Positions 55,193 to 63,837 are shown, counted from the first letter of the stretch. The stretch: DNA of 64,000 nucleotides from an uncultured Desulfobacter sp. (GCF_963664415.1 NZ_OY761440.1:1798001-1862000); one strand, 5' to 3'. Numbers and translations are program-made. The notes: generated by a model from the sequence alone, not told the origin.

Positions 55193-55610
55193 AAGCCCTG
55201 GAACTTATGGCCTACAAGCTGGAGCAGATCCGGTCCAGGACCCGCCCTGCCTTGCGGCAGTACGGTGTTAATCCCTACGATATCGAACGGATACGCCACG
55301 CTGCCGAACGTTTGCGCCAGGATCCGATTAATCCTCCAGACATAACAAACCTTGCCGTAGCGGCGGGAATGAGCCGAAGCAAGTTCTACCGGTGTTTTAA
55401 AAAGGTTTACGGACACTCCCCCCTGGATCACCTGCGCAACCACCGGCTTCAGCTGGCCAAAATTTTTTTGAGCACTGGAAAGCACAATGTTACCGAGGCA
55501 GCCTATGCCGTGGGCTACAGCAATCTGAGCTATTTTGCCAGAATTTTCACTGCCCAGTTCGGCATCTCTCCCCACAAAGTATTCTGATCCGCAGATCCTG
55601 ATATCAAATT

Positions 55611-55647
55611 GACACAATAGGATCGAAACTTGAGACAAATGGATTAG
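55611..55647 (+). promoter_or_regulatory. 37-bp direct-repeat element, probable AraC operator, copy 3
   Basis: GACACAATAGGATCGAAACT then TGAGACAAATGGATTAG: same length and half-site phasing as the others, 63 bases before the receptor 5 start. Confidence 0.68.
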
Positions 55648-55709
55648 CTCGCCTTTTAAAGTTAGGTTAAACAAAAGAAGCATTTAACCATTACCAAGGA
55701 GGAGAGAAG

Positions 55710-57752
55710 ATGAATTGTTTGCGTAGCTGGATTTTGAAAGGTTTTCTAATCGTTTGGTGCATAACAAACTCAGGAATTGCCGAAGCGCAGGATACCCTAA
55801 GTTTAGAAGAGATAACGGTAACGGCACAAAAACAGGAGCAAAGCGTTCAGGACGTACCCATGGGGATCACCGCATTTACGAACCAGGGAATTGAGGACGC
55901 AAAAATTGAATCCATTTCTGATCTTGCCGATTTGGTCCCCAATTTAATGATATTTAACCACGGCAAGATCGGTATGAACACACCAACCATGAGAGGCATT
56001 CATGCACCTATTTTTACGATGCTTCTTTCCACCGGACTTTTTATAGACGGTGTTCCGGTCCAGTCTATTCTTGGATTTGAGACTACATTTATTGATATTG
56101 AACGGGTAGAGGTACTCAGGGGGCCCCAGGGCACCTTGTATGGGAAAAACTCGGAAGCCGGTGTAATCAATATCATTACCCGGCAGCCGGACAACAATTT
56201 CCGGGGGAGCCTGTCCGCCAATATCGGCACATGGCTTTCTTCCGGGACCGATGATCCCTTAACCCAAGCCTACACCGTCAAACTCAGCACTCCCATTCAA
56301 ACAGATAAGCTTTTTGTCGGGATTGCCGGAAAATTTCTTCAGCAAGACGGTACCATCAAAAATACAGAAACCGGGGATGATGAGGATGATAGAGAATACT
56401 GGTTCGGCCGGGCACATCTGCGCTGGACACCCACAGATCAATTGGATATCTCTTTTATTGCATCACAACTCCAATATGACGGAGGCGGGGGAAATGGGAA
56501 CCTGTTAGAATCTGGGGCGTCTCAATACGGAGTGCCTACACCCGATTATCGCAAGGTCTCCTCAAATTTAGAGGGGGAAAACACTAGTTCAGAACAAACC
56601 CAAGCCCTTAACATTAAGTATGAGATCAACGACGCGTTTGAATTGACGTCTGTTACGGCCAGAAGAGTCTATAATGACGATGCCAACAGGGATTTTGATT
56701 ACACCAGCGCAATAGATCATTCATATAAAGACAACGAATACACTACATTGTCCCAGGAACTGCGCTTGAGCTATGACAATGGCGGCGTGAAGTGGATTGC
56801 AGGCGTCTACGGTGATAAGGATGAGCAAAATTATGACTTTGAGGGGCATTATGGCAGCGCAATCTATTATACGGACAAAGATATCGATGGAACTACCTAT
56901 GCTGTCTTTACCAATCTGACCTATCCGCTGTCCCAACGGTTCAGCCTTGTCGGCGGTTTGCGCTACGAGACAACGGAAAAAGACTTTCAGGATCATCTCA
57001 ACGCAAGGCAGGCCAATGATTCATGGGATGATATAAGTCCCAAGTTTGCCCTGGAATACCGTCCTTTGCCGGGAACCATGACTTACATAAGCGTATCCAA
57101 AGGATACCGCGCCGGCGGGTTTAATTTTATGGCCACAGATCCGGAATACTACACCTTTGATGAAGAGGAGCTATGGTCTTATGAAATTGGAGTAAAAAAT
57201 ACCTTGTTTAATAATAGATTGATCGCGAATGCCAGTATTTATCTGATGGATATTTCCGATATGCAGGTGACGGAAACGATTTTAGAACTTGATAGATCTT
57301 ATCTAACCAACGCAGCCAAAGCAACCGGTAAGGGGATTGAGTTGGAGTTGACGGGCAAAATAACCACCGGACTGACCATGACAGCCGGTTTCGGCTATAC
57401 CCACATTGAATTTGACGATTATAAGGACGCTGAAGGAGATTACCAGGGGAACAAAACAACTCACGCGCCGGAGTATACATTTAATATCGGCGCCCAATAT
57501 CGTTGGGAAAACGGCTTTTATGCCAGGGCGGATTTGATTGGTTATGGTGAAATGTACACGGACAGAGCCAACAAATATAAACGGGATGCTTACCAAATCG
57601 TCAACGCCAAAATCGGGTATGAGGCGGAGCATTATGATATCTACCTTTACGGCAAGAATATTTTTGACGAAAGATACGATACTTATGACAGTGAGAGCAT
57701 CAACTATAGTGACCCGGGAGAGGTCGGCCTTCAGGTGACCTACCGTTTCTAA
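55710..57752 (+). CDS. TonB-dependent outer-membrane receptor 5
   Basis: A 680-residue intact paralogue of receptor 4. Signal peptide (ILKGFLIVWCITNSGIAEA), TonB box/plug (LSLEEITVTAQKQEQSVQDVPM; VLRGPQGTLYGKNSEAGVINIIT), barrel to VGLQVTYRF. GGAGGAGAGAAG before the ATG is a strong ribosome site. Long stretches match receptor 4 at the DNA level, while segments such as QNYDFEGHYGSAIYYTDKD differ sharply, as expected for external loops. Its own AraC gene is disrupted, so it may now depend on the paralogous regulators. Confidence 0.94.
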   Translation: MNCLRSWILKGFLIVWCITNSGIAEAQDTLSLEEITVTAQKQEQSVQDVPMGITAFTNQGIEDAKIESISDLADLVPNLMIFNHGKIGMNTPTMRGIHAPIFTMLLSTGLFIDGVPVQSILGFETTFIDIERVEVLRGPQGTLYGKNSEAGVINIITRQPDNNFRGSLSANIGTWLSSGTDDPLTQAYTVKLSTPIQTDKLFVGIAGKFLQQDGTIKNTETGDDEDDREYWFGRAHLRWTPTDQLDISFIASQLQYDGGGGNGNLLESGASQYGVPTPDYRKVSSNLEGENTSSEQTQALNIKYEINDAFELTSVTARRVYNDDANRDFDYTSAIDHSYKDNEYTTLSQELRLSYDNGGVKWIAGVYGDKDEQNYDFEGHYGSAIYYTDKDIDGTTYAVFTNLTYPLSQRFSLVGGLRYETTEKDFQDHLNARQANDSWDDISPKFALEYRPLPGTMTYISVSKGYRAGGFNFMATDPEYYTFDEEELWSYEIGVKNTLFNNRLIANASIYLMDISDMQVTETILELDRSYLTNAAKATGKGIELELTGKITTGLTMTAGFGYTHIEFDDYKDAEGDYQGNKTTHAPEYTFNIGAQYRWENGFYARADLIGYGEMYTDRANKYKRDAYQIVNAKIGYEAEHYDIYLYGKNIFDERYDTYDSESINYSDPGEVGLQVTYRF

Positions 57753-57818
57753 GACAGCAAGATTATCAGTATACACAAGTATTGAAAACACAATTTTTAT
57801 CTTAAAAGCGAGGATGTT

Positions 57819-58703
57819 ATGAAAAACGTATTCTGTATTTCGATTATCACACTGTTACTGACGGCTTCATCTGCAGGCGCTCACTCTTTATGGGTAAACT
57901 GCTTTGAATCCAAGATTCACTCCCCGGGCCATGCAACCGTATCCCTTGGATGGGGCCATACCATGCCCATTGATGACATGCCCAACAGCGTCAACGCCAA
58001 ACTCGGTATTGCAGAATTTAACCTGGCAGATCCTGCCGGAAATAAAAGTAAATTGTACAAACCCGAACCTAAAGCAGCAAAAGCGTTTGAAAGTAATGCT
58101 GATTATGATCTGTATATCTCTGATATTGCCAATCAACAAATCGCATTGAAAAAAGAGACGCAACAAGGGGTTTATTTGATCGAGGCCATATCCCAAAAAA
58201 GTTGTTACACCCAATATATTGACACAAAGGGCAGGACCAGATTCGCCCTAAAACCCATGAATGCAATTGATGGTGTTAAAAAAGTACTTGCGTCTGTTCA
58301 GCATCAGGCCTTTGGCAAATCTTATCTGACCGTAGACAAGTGGACAATGCCTGAGCCGGTGGGGCATGATCTGGAGATTACGCCTTTAACGGATCTTTCC
58401 CGGGTAAAACCAGGCGATATGGTGGAATTTGATGTTCGTTTTCATGGTAAGCCCCTATCCTGGGAACCTAGTAGCCATGCCTATATAACAGGCTCCAGCC
58501 CTTCATTCGGTGGGGAGAAGTTTGCTATCTTCTCTATGGTATTGGGGGGTAAGGCCCAATTTAAGGTGCAAAATGCCGGACAATGGCGGGTTAATATTAA
58601 ATGGCGGGTTAATACCACCCAGGATGGCCCGTTAAAAGATCTGTACGGCAAAGTAAAGACCGTCAATAATTCCGCCACATTAACGTTCACGGTAAGACCT
58701 TAA
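57819..58703 (+). CDS. DUF4198 periplasmic protein, probably metal-uptake related
   Basis: The 294-residue protein has a signal peptide (FCISIITLLLTASSAGA) with the mature protein starting AHSLWVN; the His after cleavage is a conserved DUF4198 feature and a possible metal ligand. The body is two beta-sandwich-like halves (ATVSLGWGHTMPIDDM; LEITPLTDLSRVKPGDMVEFDVRFHGKPLSW). DUF4198 proteins often accompany transition-metal transport systems. It lies 66 bases after receptor 5 in the same direction and ends in the hairpin at 58711, so the two are probably co-transcribed. Confidence 0.8.
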   Translation: MKNVFCISIITLLLTASSAGAHSLWVNCFESKIHSPGHATVSLGWGHTMPIDDMPNSVNAKLGIAEFNLADPAGNKSKLYKPEPKAAKAFESNADYDLYISDIANQQIALKKETQQGVYLIEAISQKSCYTQYIDTKGRTRFALKPMNAIDGVKKVLASVQHQAFGKSYLTVDKWTMPEPVGHDLEITPLTDLSRVKPGDMVEFDVRFHGKPLSWEPSSHAYITGSSPSFGGEKFAIFSMVLGGKAQFKVQNAGQWRVNIKWRVNTTQDGPLKDLYGKVKTVNNSATLTFTVRP

Positions 58704-58710
58704 AAAAACT

Positions 58711-58743
58711 TCAGGCGCTTGAAAATTCATTTCAAGCGCCTGA
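58711..58743 (+). terminator. Terminator after the DUF4198 gene
   Basis: Arms TCAGGCGCTTGAAA and TTTCAAGCGCCTGA pair perfectly over 14 bases with a 5-base loop. An A-run precedes and a short T-rich stretch follows a few bases later. Confidence 0.75.
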
Positions 58744-58780
58744 AAATACTTTTTGGCTTACCCCCTTTGCCTCCAGGGCC

Positions 58781-59191
58781 TTGTTTATGGAGAGCAAGGC
58801 CTTGGAGCTTATGGCATATAAACTGGAACAGATACGGTATAAGACCCGCTCTGTCTTGCGGCAATACAGGCTTAGCCCCTATGATATCGAACTGATACAC
58901 CACGCTGCCGGAAACTTGCTCCAGGACCCGGTTAATCCTCCGGATATAACAACCCTTGCCGCAACATCAGGAATGAGCCGAAGCAAGTTCTACCGGTGCT
59001 TTAAACAGATTTTCGGACATTCCCCCCTAGATCACCTGCGCAGCCACCGCCTCCACCTGGCCAAACACTTTTTGATCAGGGGAAGGCACAACGTCACCGA
59101 GGCAGCCTATGCCGTGGGCTACAACAATGTAAGCCATTTTACTAAAATTTTCACCGCCCAATTCGGCGTCCTCCCCCATAAAGTGTCCTGA
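58781..59191 (+). pseudogene. AraC-family regulator, cassette 4, C-terminal fragment only
   Basis: 136 residues (MFMESKALELMAYKLEQIRYKTR... to FGVLPHKVS) align with the last ~45% of the cassette regulators, including the full double helix-turn-helix (DITTLAATSGMSRSKFYRCFKQIFGHSPLDHLRSHRL). The sensing domain is missing; homology begins abruptly near 58770 after the DUF4198 terminator. No good ribosome site is present. It might act as a DNA-binding competitor if expressed, but it is most simply a deletion remnant. Confidence 0.85.
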
Positions 59192-59227
59192 TCCTTTCCG
59201 CCTCGTCCTGATATCAGATATCAAATT

Positions 59228-59264
59228 GACACAAAAACGCTAAAATTATGGACAAGCACGATGG
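59228..59264 (+). promoter_or_regulatory. 37-bp direct-repeat element, probable AraC operator, copy 4
   Basis: GACACAAAAACGCTAAAATT then ATGGACAAGCACGATGG. The first 20 bases are almost identical to copy 2. The receptor leader, signal peptide and plug that should follow are missing; the receptor fragment begins at once. Confidence 0.62.
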
Positions 59265-59770
59265 CACACCTTAAATACGAAAATGATACTTGGGTGACCG
59301 ATAACGCCGGCGGCTCTCATTCCCTGGGCGCGGAACTGGAGTTGACCTATTTCCTGACCGATTCCATCGAATTAACCGCAGCGTTCGGCATTATCGAGGC
59401 GGAATACGACGACTACGATGACGGTAGTGTTGTCTGGGACGGTGAATCGATCCAGAATACGCCTTCGTATTCGGCGCGGATCGGTGCCGCTTATTACCAC
59501 CCCAACGGATTTTATGCCCGTGGGGATGTCAGGAGCCAGGGCGAGGTTCCCTACTATGACAATGTCGACGCGGAGTTCCGCGAGATAGATGACTACATTA
59601 CCGCTGATATCAAGGTCGGTTATCGTTTCAAGGGCTATGACATCTATGCCTACTGCAACAACCTGACCGATGAAGAATATATGACCTCTTTCGTTTCAAA
59701 TAGCAGTAAGTCGCTTGCGACTTATGGCGATCCGCGCACCTTCGGTATCGGGGTCCGTTACAGCTTCTAA
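59261..59770 (+). pseudogene. TonB-dependent receptor 6, C-terminal barrel fragment
   Basis: 169 residues with late barrel strands (SLGAELELTYFLTDSIELTAAFG; YYHPNGFYARGDVRSQGE; YDIYAYCNNLTDEEY) and the terminal Phe of IGVRYSF. It lacks a signal peptide and plug. It is GC-richer and only distantly like receptors 2-5, so a different receptor has been joined to the cassette by deletion. It is very unlikely to function. Confidence 0.85.
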
Positions 59771-59834
59771 AATCGGGAGCATCTTACTTAGTGTCTGAAC
59801 GAAAACCTGGAAATTTTGTCGAGTACAAGGCGGG

Positions 59835-59887
59835 CGCAAATTAAAACCTTCGGAATACATGAAGTATTTCGAGGATTAAAATTTGCG
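59835..59887. repeat. Imperfect 24-bp inverted repeat next to the group II intron
   Basis: CGCAAATTAAAACCTTCGGAATAC pairs with the 24 bases at 59864-59887 with a few mismatches and a 5-base loop (ATGAA). It lies 13 bases beyond the proposed 3' end of the intron, on the 3' exon side. Confidence 0.5.
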
Positions 59888-59935
59888 ACCAACTAGTCGA
59901 GTAGCCCGAGGGAACCGCCCCCTCAGGCTCTCACA

Positions 59936-59969
59936 GAATCGGACGTGAACGTCTCCGCTCATCCGGCTC
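59936..59969 (-). ncRNA. Group II intron domain V
   Basis: On the minus strand a 34-base hairpin starts GAGCCGGATGAGCGG and ends ACGTCCGATTC with the loop between. The AGC catalytic triad position, bulge and loop follow the domain V pattern of bacterial group II introns. It lies 12 bases after the end of the maturase gene. Confidence 0.8.
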
Positions 59970-59981
59970 CTATTGACCAGC

Positions 59982-61418
59982 CTATGCATAGAGCAATCGC
60001 CAATGGGCAAACAAATTTGGCTGTCTTCGTGCAATTCGTTCCAGCCATTGACTTGCCCTTCTTCGATGTCCTCTAAAACGTTTGTATTTCCTTGTTGCCC
60101 AAATCACCAATCGGCGATCAAGACACCTTAAGGCCGGGTATAACGCAGATTTATAAAACCTGCCATAATAGTTAATCCAGCCTTGAATGACAGGATTGAA
60201 CATTTGGGCTAAATCCTCCAGGCTCTTGTCGCTGCGCCTGGGCCAATTCCACTTTCGTGAGGTTTGTCGAATTGCTTTTGCTGCTTTATTGCTTATGGCA
60301 GGAGAGAAATTAATGAAGAATTTTCCCCATCGGCTTTTTGATCTTCGAGCACGAAAAGTATAACCCAGAAAATCAAAGCTTGTCAGGGAATAATCCTTTT
60401 GCCGGTCTGTATCCTTGCAGTAGACGATTTTTGTCTTTTCCGGATGCAGTTCCAGCCCCACACTCTCCATTCGCTCGTTCAGCTTTCTCAGCAAATATTC
60501 TGCCTGGGCAAGGCTTTTACAATGGCAGACTGCATCATCCGCATAGCGTTCAAACGGTATGGTCGGATATTCCCTCTCCATCCAGTTGTCGAATGCATAA
60601 TGCAAAAAGAGATTAGCCAGCAAGGGACTGATAACACCGCCTTGCGGGGTTCCCTTCTTTGGATAGAATAGTGTGCGATCTGTCATCATCACCGGGGCTT
60701 TCAGCCACCGTTCTATATACAGAATCACCCACTTGATATCCGTGTGATACCGAACTGCTCTCATCAAAAGATCATGATCAATATTATCGAAAAAGCCTTT
60801 AATATCAAGATCCAATACCCAGTCATACTCCCAACAATTCTTCCGGGCTTTGCCGACTGCATCCAAGGCAGATTTCCCTGGTCGATAGCCATAAGAATCC
60901 GGATGGAAATGTTTTTCCAGTTCCGGCTCCAATTGCTGCTTGACTATCTGTTGAGCGATTCTGTCCGACACTGTCGGTATTCCCAGCGGTCTCATTCGAC
61001 CGTCTCCCTTGGGTATTTCCACCCTCAGTACCGGAGGGGGGAAATAACTGCCCGAGGACATCCGATTCCAGAGCTTGTATAGATTGTCCTTTAAGCTGAA
61101 CTCAAACCCTTCTATTGACTGTCCATCAAATCCGGCAGCCCCTTTGTTGGCTTTAACCCGTTCATATGCCTCCACTACTTCGGATTTAGGAATACAAAAC
61201 GGCTTTGCTTGGTTCAATCCAATCCTCCTGTTTCCAGTTGTTTTCTTTACTTCAAGCTGGTCAATGCTTCCCCTTCGCTCCAATTCCATTACAGAATCTT
61301 CATCACTACTACGGGTCGCTCCGCCCCTGTGCCCTGCATCGGTACTCTCATACTTACGGGTCCTCCGCTTGTATTTCTCCCTTAGCATCAGGGCGACAGG
61401 TTCCCACGTTCCACACAA
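59982..61418 (-). CDS. ltrA: Group II intron reverse transcriptase/maturase
   Basis: The 478-residue multidomain protein has reverse transcriptase blocks (PKGDGRMRPLGIPTVSDRIAQ; LDLDIKGFFDNIDHDLL; KGTPQGGVISPLLANLFLHY), the active site FERYADDAVCH and block 7 (FLGYTFRARRS). It then carries the maturase domain (GWINYYGRFYKSALYPALRCLDRRLVIW). No HNH endonuclease domain is visible at the C-terminus. It is complete, so the intron may still be mobile. The exact start is uncertain; several ATGs are available in the first 45 codons. Confidence 0.93.
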   Translation of the reverse strand: MCGTWEPVALMLREKYKRRTRKYESTDAGHRGGATRSSDEDSVMELERRGSIDQLEVKKTTGNRRIGLNQAKPFCIPKSEVVEAYERVKANKGAAGFDGQSIEGFEFSLKDNLYKLWNRMSSGSYFPPPVLRVEIPKGDGRMRPLGIPTVSDRIAQQIVKQQLEPELEKHFHPDSYGYRPGKSALDAVGKARKNCWEYDWVLDLDIKGFFDNIDHDLLMRAVRYHTDIKWVILYIERWLKAPVMMTDRTLFYPKKGTPQGGVISPLLANLFLHYAFDNWMEREYPTIPFERYADDAVCHCKSLAQAEYLLRKLNERMESVGLELHPEKTKIVYCKDTDRQKDYSLTSFDFLGYTFRARRSKSRWGKFFINFSPAISNKAAKAIRQTSRKWNWPRRSDKSLEDLAQMFNPVIQGWINYYGRFYKSALYPALRCLDRRLVIWATRKYKRFRGHRRRASQWLERIARRQPNLFAHWRLLYA

Positions 61419-61804
61419 AAGCCTGTACCAAGTTCACGCCACCTTTATGCCGGAGGCCGCCCGGCCAGTAAACAGGTAACCGCCGAACTTATCCCGGGTT
61501 AACGACTACCCCCCGGTTTTGACCTCATCCCTACGCTTTCGACACTTCAATAGTGATTCACTTGCGTTCGTCTCCTTGGAACCTACCTGACAAGATCTTG
61601 TCCTGCCTTTTCCGTAACGCTCACCACCCCAGCTCTTAACCGGCGCAGCTTACGGTGGTTTGAAGCCTCCACCTGTATGGCGGCTTCGAGGGGCCTTCCC
61701 TCATCTTTTGTGCAGCATGGCTGCACTGTTTATTGCAACAGTGTCTGCCTTCGTGGCACACCGTCATCGGCAAAATTTACGGTTTTCGATCAAGCCTTTT
61801 TTAT

Positions 61805-61950
61805 AACGGTCACGGACCGTCCTTGGTCTTTGACCGTGGTTCGGCCCACAACGAATATTGAAATATCTCTGTGGGTTACATAGAGTTTCTTATAAACACC
61901 CATGGGCTGACCTAACATATCGACTGCCGGACTTCAGCCCACAAAACAAT
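61805..61950. repeat. Dispersed intergenic repeat, copies D1 and D2
   Basis: D1 (61805-61855) shares 43 identical bases with copy C at 29.9 kb. D2 (about 61896-61950) resembles B2, with CATGGGCTGACCTAACATAT and CAGCCCACAAAACAATAAG. The two units are about 90 bases apart, as in B1/B2. The rest of the gap to 62124 shows no gene. Confidence 0.62.
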
Positions 61951-62124
61951 AAGCCGGCCGATTGTATTTCTTTCTCCTGCCCTGAAGCATGTTTGCCAAA
62001 CCGTTTGATTTCTAAGTGATCCGTTGTATACTTTTGGCCAGCCAAAAGGTGCAATTATTCATCAAACGGCAAGATAAAATTCAGCACGAATAAGACCTTG
62101 GATCTGTGATGAAAAGGAAAGGCG

Positions 62125-63837
62125 ATGAAAAAAATTCCATACGCTGTAGGAAATTTTGAACAAATACAGGAACAAGGGTTTTACTATGTTGATAAAACAT
62201 TTTACATCAGTGCTCTTGAAGAGTGGAATGCACCTGTATTCCTGCGTCCCCGGCGCTTTGGCAAAAGCCTTTGGTGTTCCACCCTTGAGTGTTATTACGA
62301 CATTAACCGCAAAGATAAGTTTAATTCTCTTTTTGGAAAAACCTGGATCGGACAAAATCCCACACAGTCAAAAAATGCGTTTATGGTGTTGCGCTTTAAT
62401 TTTTCTGTGGTCTCTGTCAAACCTGACGTCCGGGTGATTGAAGATAATTTTATTGCAACCCAGAGTCCGACCATCAAAAAATTTCTAAGTCGTTATGGTG
62501 CATTGTTTGGCAATTTAAATATTGCAATGGATATGCCGCTTGCAAACCAGCTTCAGATCATAATCGAAGCCGTTGATGAGCACAAGCTTCCCCCCATTTA
62601 TCTGATTATCGACGAATACGACAATTTCACCAACCAACTGATCACTTCTCGTAATGATGATCTATACAAGGCACTGACCACCGGAGACTCATTTTTGTGC
62701 TCCTTTTTCAAGGTCATCAAATCAGGCATTGAGCAGCAAAGCATAGGAAAGGTTTTTATCACAGGGGTGTTGCCCATTACCATTGATGATTTGACATCAG
62801 GCTTTAATATTGCCCAGATGATTACCTTGCAAAAACAGTTTGCAAACATGATGGGGTTTACCCATAAGGAAACAAAAGATTATCTTTCCCATGTGTTTAA
62901 ATCTTATGGGTTTGATTGCGCCCGCATGCCGGAAATACTTGAAATCATGGAGAACCATTATGACGGGTACCGGTTTTTGCCCGATGTTGAACAAACTTTA
63001 TATAATTCCACCATTGTCACCTTTTTTTTAAAACACCTTGTTGTCAATGACGGGCAAATACCAAGGGAACTGATAGACGATAATCTTAAAACCGATGTCT
63101 CCTGGATTCAACGGCTTACAACGGTTAAAGAGAATACGGATGCCATGATGGATGCCCTGGTGTTTGACAACGCCCTGGAATATGACCTGAAACAACTTGT
63201 TTCCAAGTTCAATATGCATAATTTTTTTGAAAAAGACTATTATCCGGTTTCGCTTTTTTATCTTGGCATGGTCACCTGTTTTGATGACTTTTCAATGTGC
63301 CTTCCCAACAATACCATGCGCGAGATATTTGTTGATTATTACAATGAACTCAATAATTACGAAGTATCCAAAGGGTATACGCAATTTTTCAGGCAATTTC
63401 TTGCCGAACCGGATCTTGAAAAATTATTTGCGGCCTTTTATGAAACCTACCTTGGACAGTTTTCGGCCCAGGCCTGGGACAAGATCAATGAAAACTTTGT
63501 CCGCTGCACTTTTTACGAGATCTGCACCCGGTACCTGTCACGCTATTTTACCTTTTCCATGGAGGTAAACTATCCTTCGGGCCGAAGTGACTGGGAGATG
63601 ACAGGAAAATACCATACAAAGTACAAAGATACAAAAACCATTATTGAATTCAAGTATCTGTCTTCAAAAGAAGCCGGCAGGATATTGTCCCTGAACGCAC
63701 CGGAAAACGAAGAACTCACACAGGTTCTCGGCTATAAAAAGGATGCTTTGAAAATGTTCCCTGAATTTAAAATCACGGCATGTATAATCTATGTTGCAGC
63801 AAATAAAGGGTTTCGTTTCTTTAAACTGGATGATTAG
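62125..63837 (+). CDS. AAA-ATPase-like protein with C-terminal PD-(D/E)XK nuclease-like domain (DUF1703 family)
   Basis: The 570-residue protein begins MKKIPYAVGNFEQIQEQGFYYVDKT, typical of the AAA-ATPase_like/DUF1703 family. The nucleotide-binding loop is FLRPRRFGKSLWCSTLE and Walker B is PIYLIIDEYDNFTN. The C-terminal ~110 residues form a PD-(D/E)XK-like domain (YPSGRSDWEMTGKYHTKYKDTKTIIEFKY, with D, E and K in sequence). The family is common, multicopy and often near mobile DNA; its function is unproven. AGGAAAGGCG precedes the ATG. Confidence 0.88.
   Translation: MKKIPYAVGNFEQIQEQGFYYVDKTFYISALEEWNAPVFLRPRRFGKSLWCSTLECYYDINRKDKFNSLFGKTWIGQNPTQSKNAFMVLRFNFSVVSVKPDVRVIEDNFIATQSPTIKKFLSRYGALFGNLNIAMDMPLANQLQIIIEAVDEHKLPPIYLIIDEYDNFTNQLITSRNDDLYKALTTGDSFLCSFFKVIKSGIEQQSIGKVFITGVLPITIDDLTSGFNIAQMITLQKQFANMMGFTHKETKDYLSHVFKSYGFDCARMPEILEIMENHYDGYRFLPDVEQTLYNSTIVTFFLKHLVVNDGQIPRELIDDNLKTDVSWIQRLTTVKENTDAMMDALVFDNALEYDLKQLVSKFNMHNFFEKDYYPVSLFYLGMVTCFDDFSMCLPNNTMREIFVDYYNELNNYEVSKGYTQFFRQFLAEPDLEKLFAAFYETYLGQFSAQAWDKINENFVRCTFYEICTRYLSRYFTFSMEVNYPSGRSDWEMTGKYHTKYKDTKTIIEFKYLSSKEAGRILSLNAPENEELTQVLGYKKDALKMFPEFKITACIIYVAANKGFRFFKLDD

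Larger units (their letters stand above)
51550..55587 (+). pseudogene. AraC-family regulator, cassette 3, interrupted by two insertion sequences
   Basis: The gene lies in three pieces: 51550-51732, 53269-53637 and 55201-55587. Removing each element with one target copy (1536 and 1563 bases) leaves 939 bases with no frame break, a 312-residue protein like its two paralogues (start MKKIYPVLSPSAKV; end TAQFGISPHKVF). The damage is therefore only the two insertions, and both are recent enough to leave perfect target duplications. The receptor 5 gene that follows has kept its operator. Confidence 0.93.
59901..61761 (-). mobile_element. Group II intron (about 1.86 kb)
   Basis: On the minus strand, GTGTG at 61761 fits the GUGYG 5' consensus. 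A maturase gene lies inside, followed by a 34-base domain V (59936-59969) and a domain VI-like hairpin with arms near CCTGAGGG and CCCTCGGG. The intron should end in CTAC at 59901. The 1861-base length is normal for a bacterial group II intron. The 5' border is less certain than the 3' border. The 5' non-coding part (61419-61761) is ribozyme structure, not gene. Confidence 0.7.

Noticed and set aside
58781..59191. Intact small AraC-type regulator
   Set aside because: Homology to the paralogous regulators begins in mid-protein, there is no ribosome site, and the sensing domain is absent, so it is treated as a fragment.
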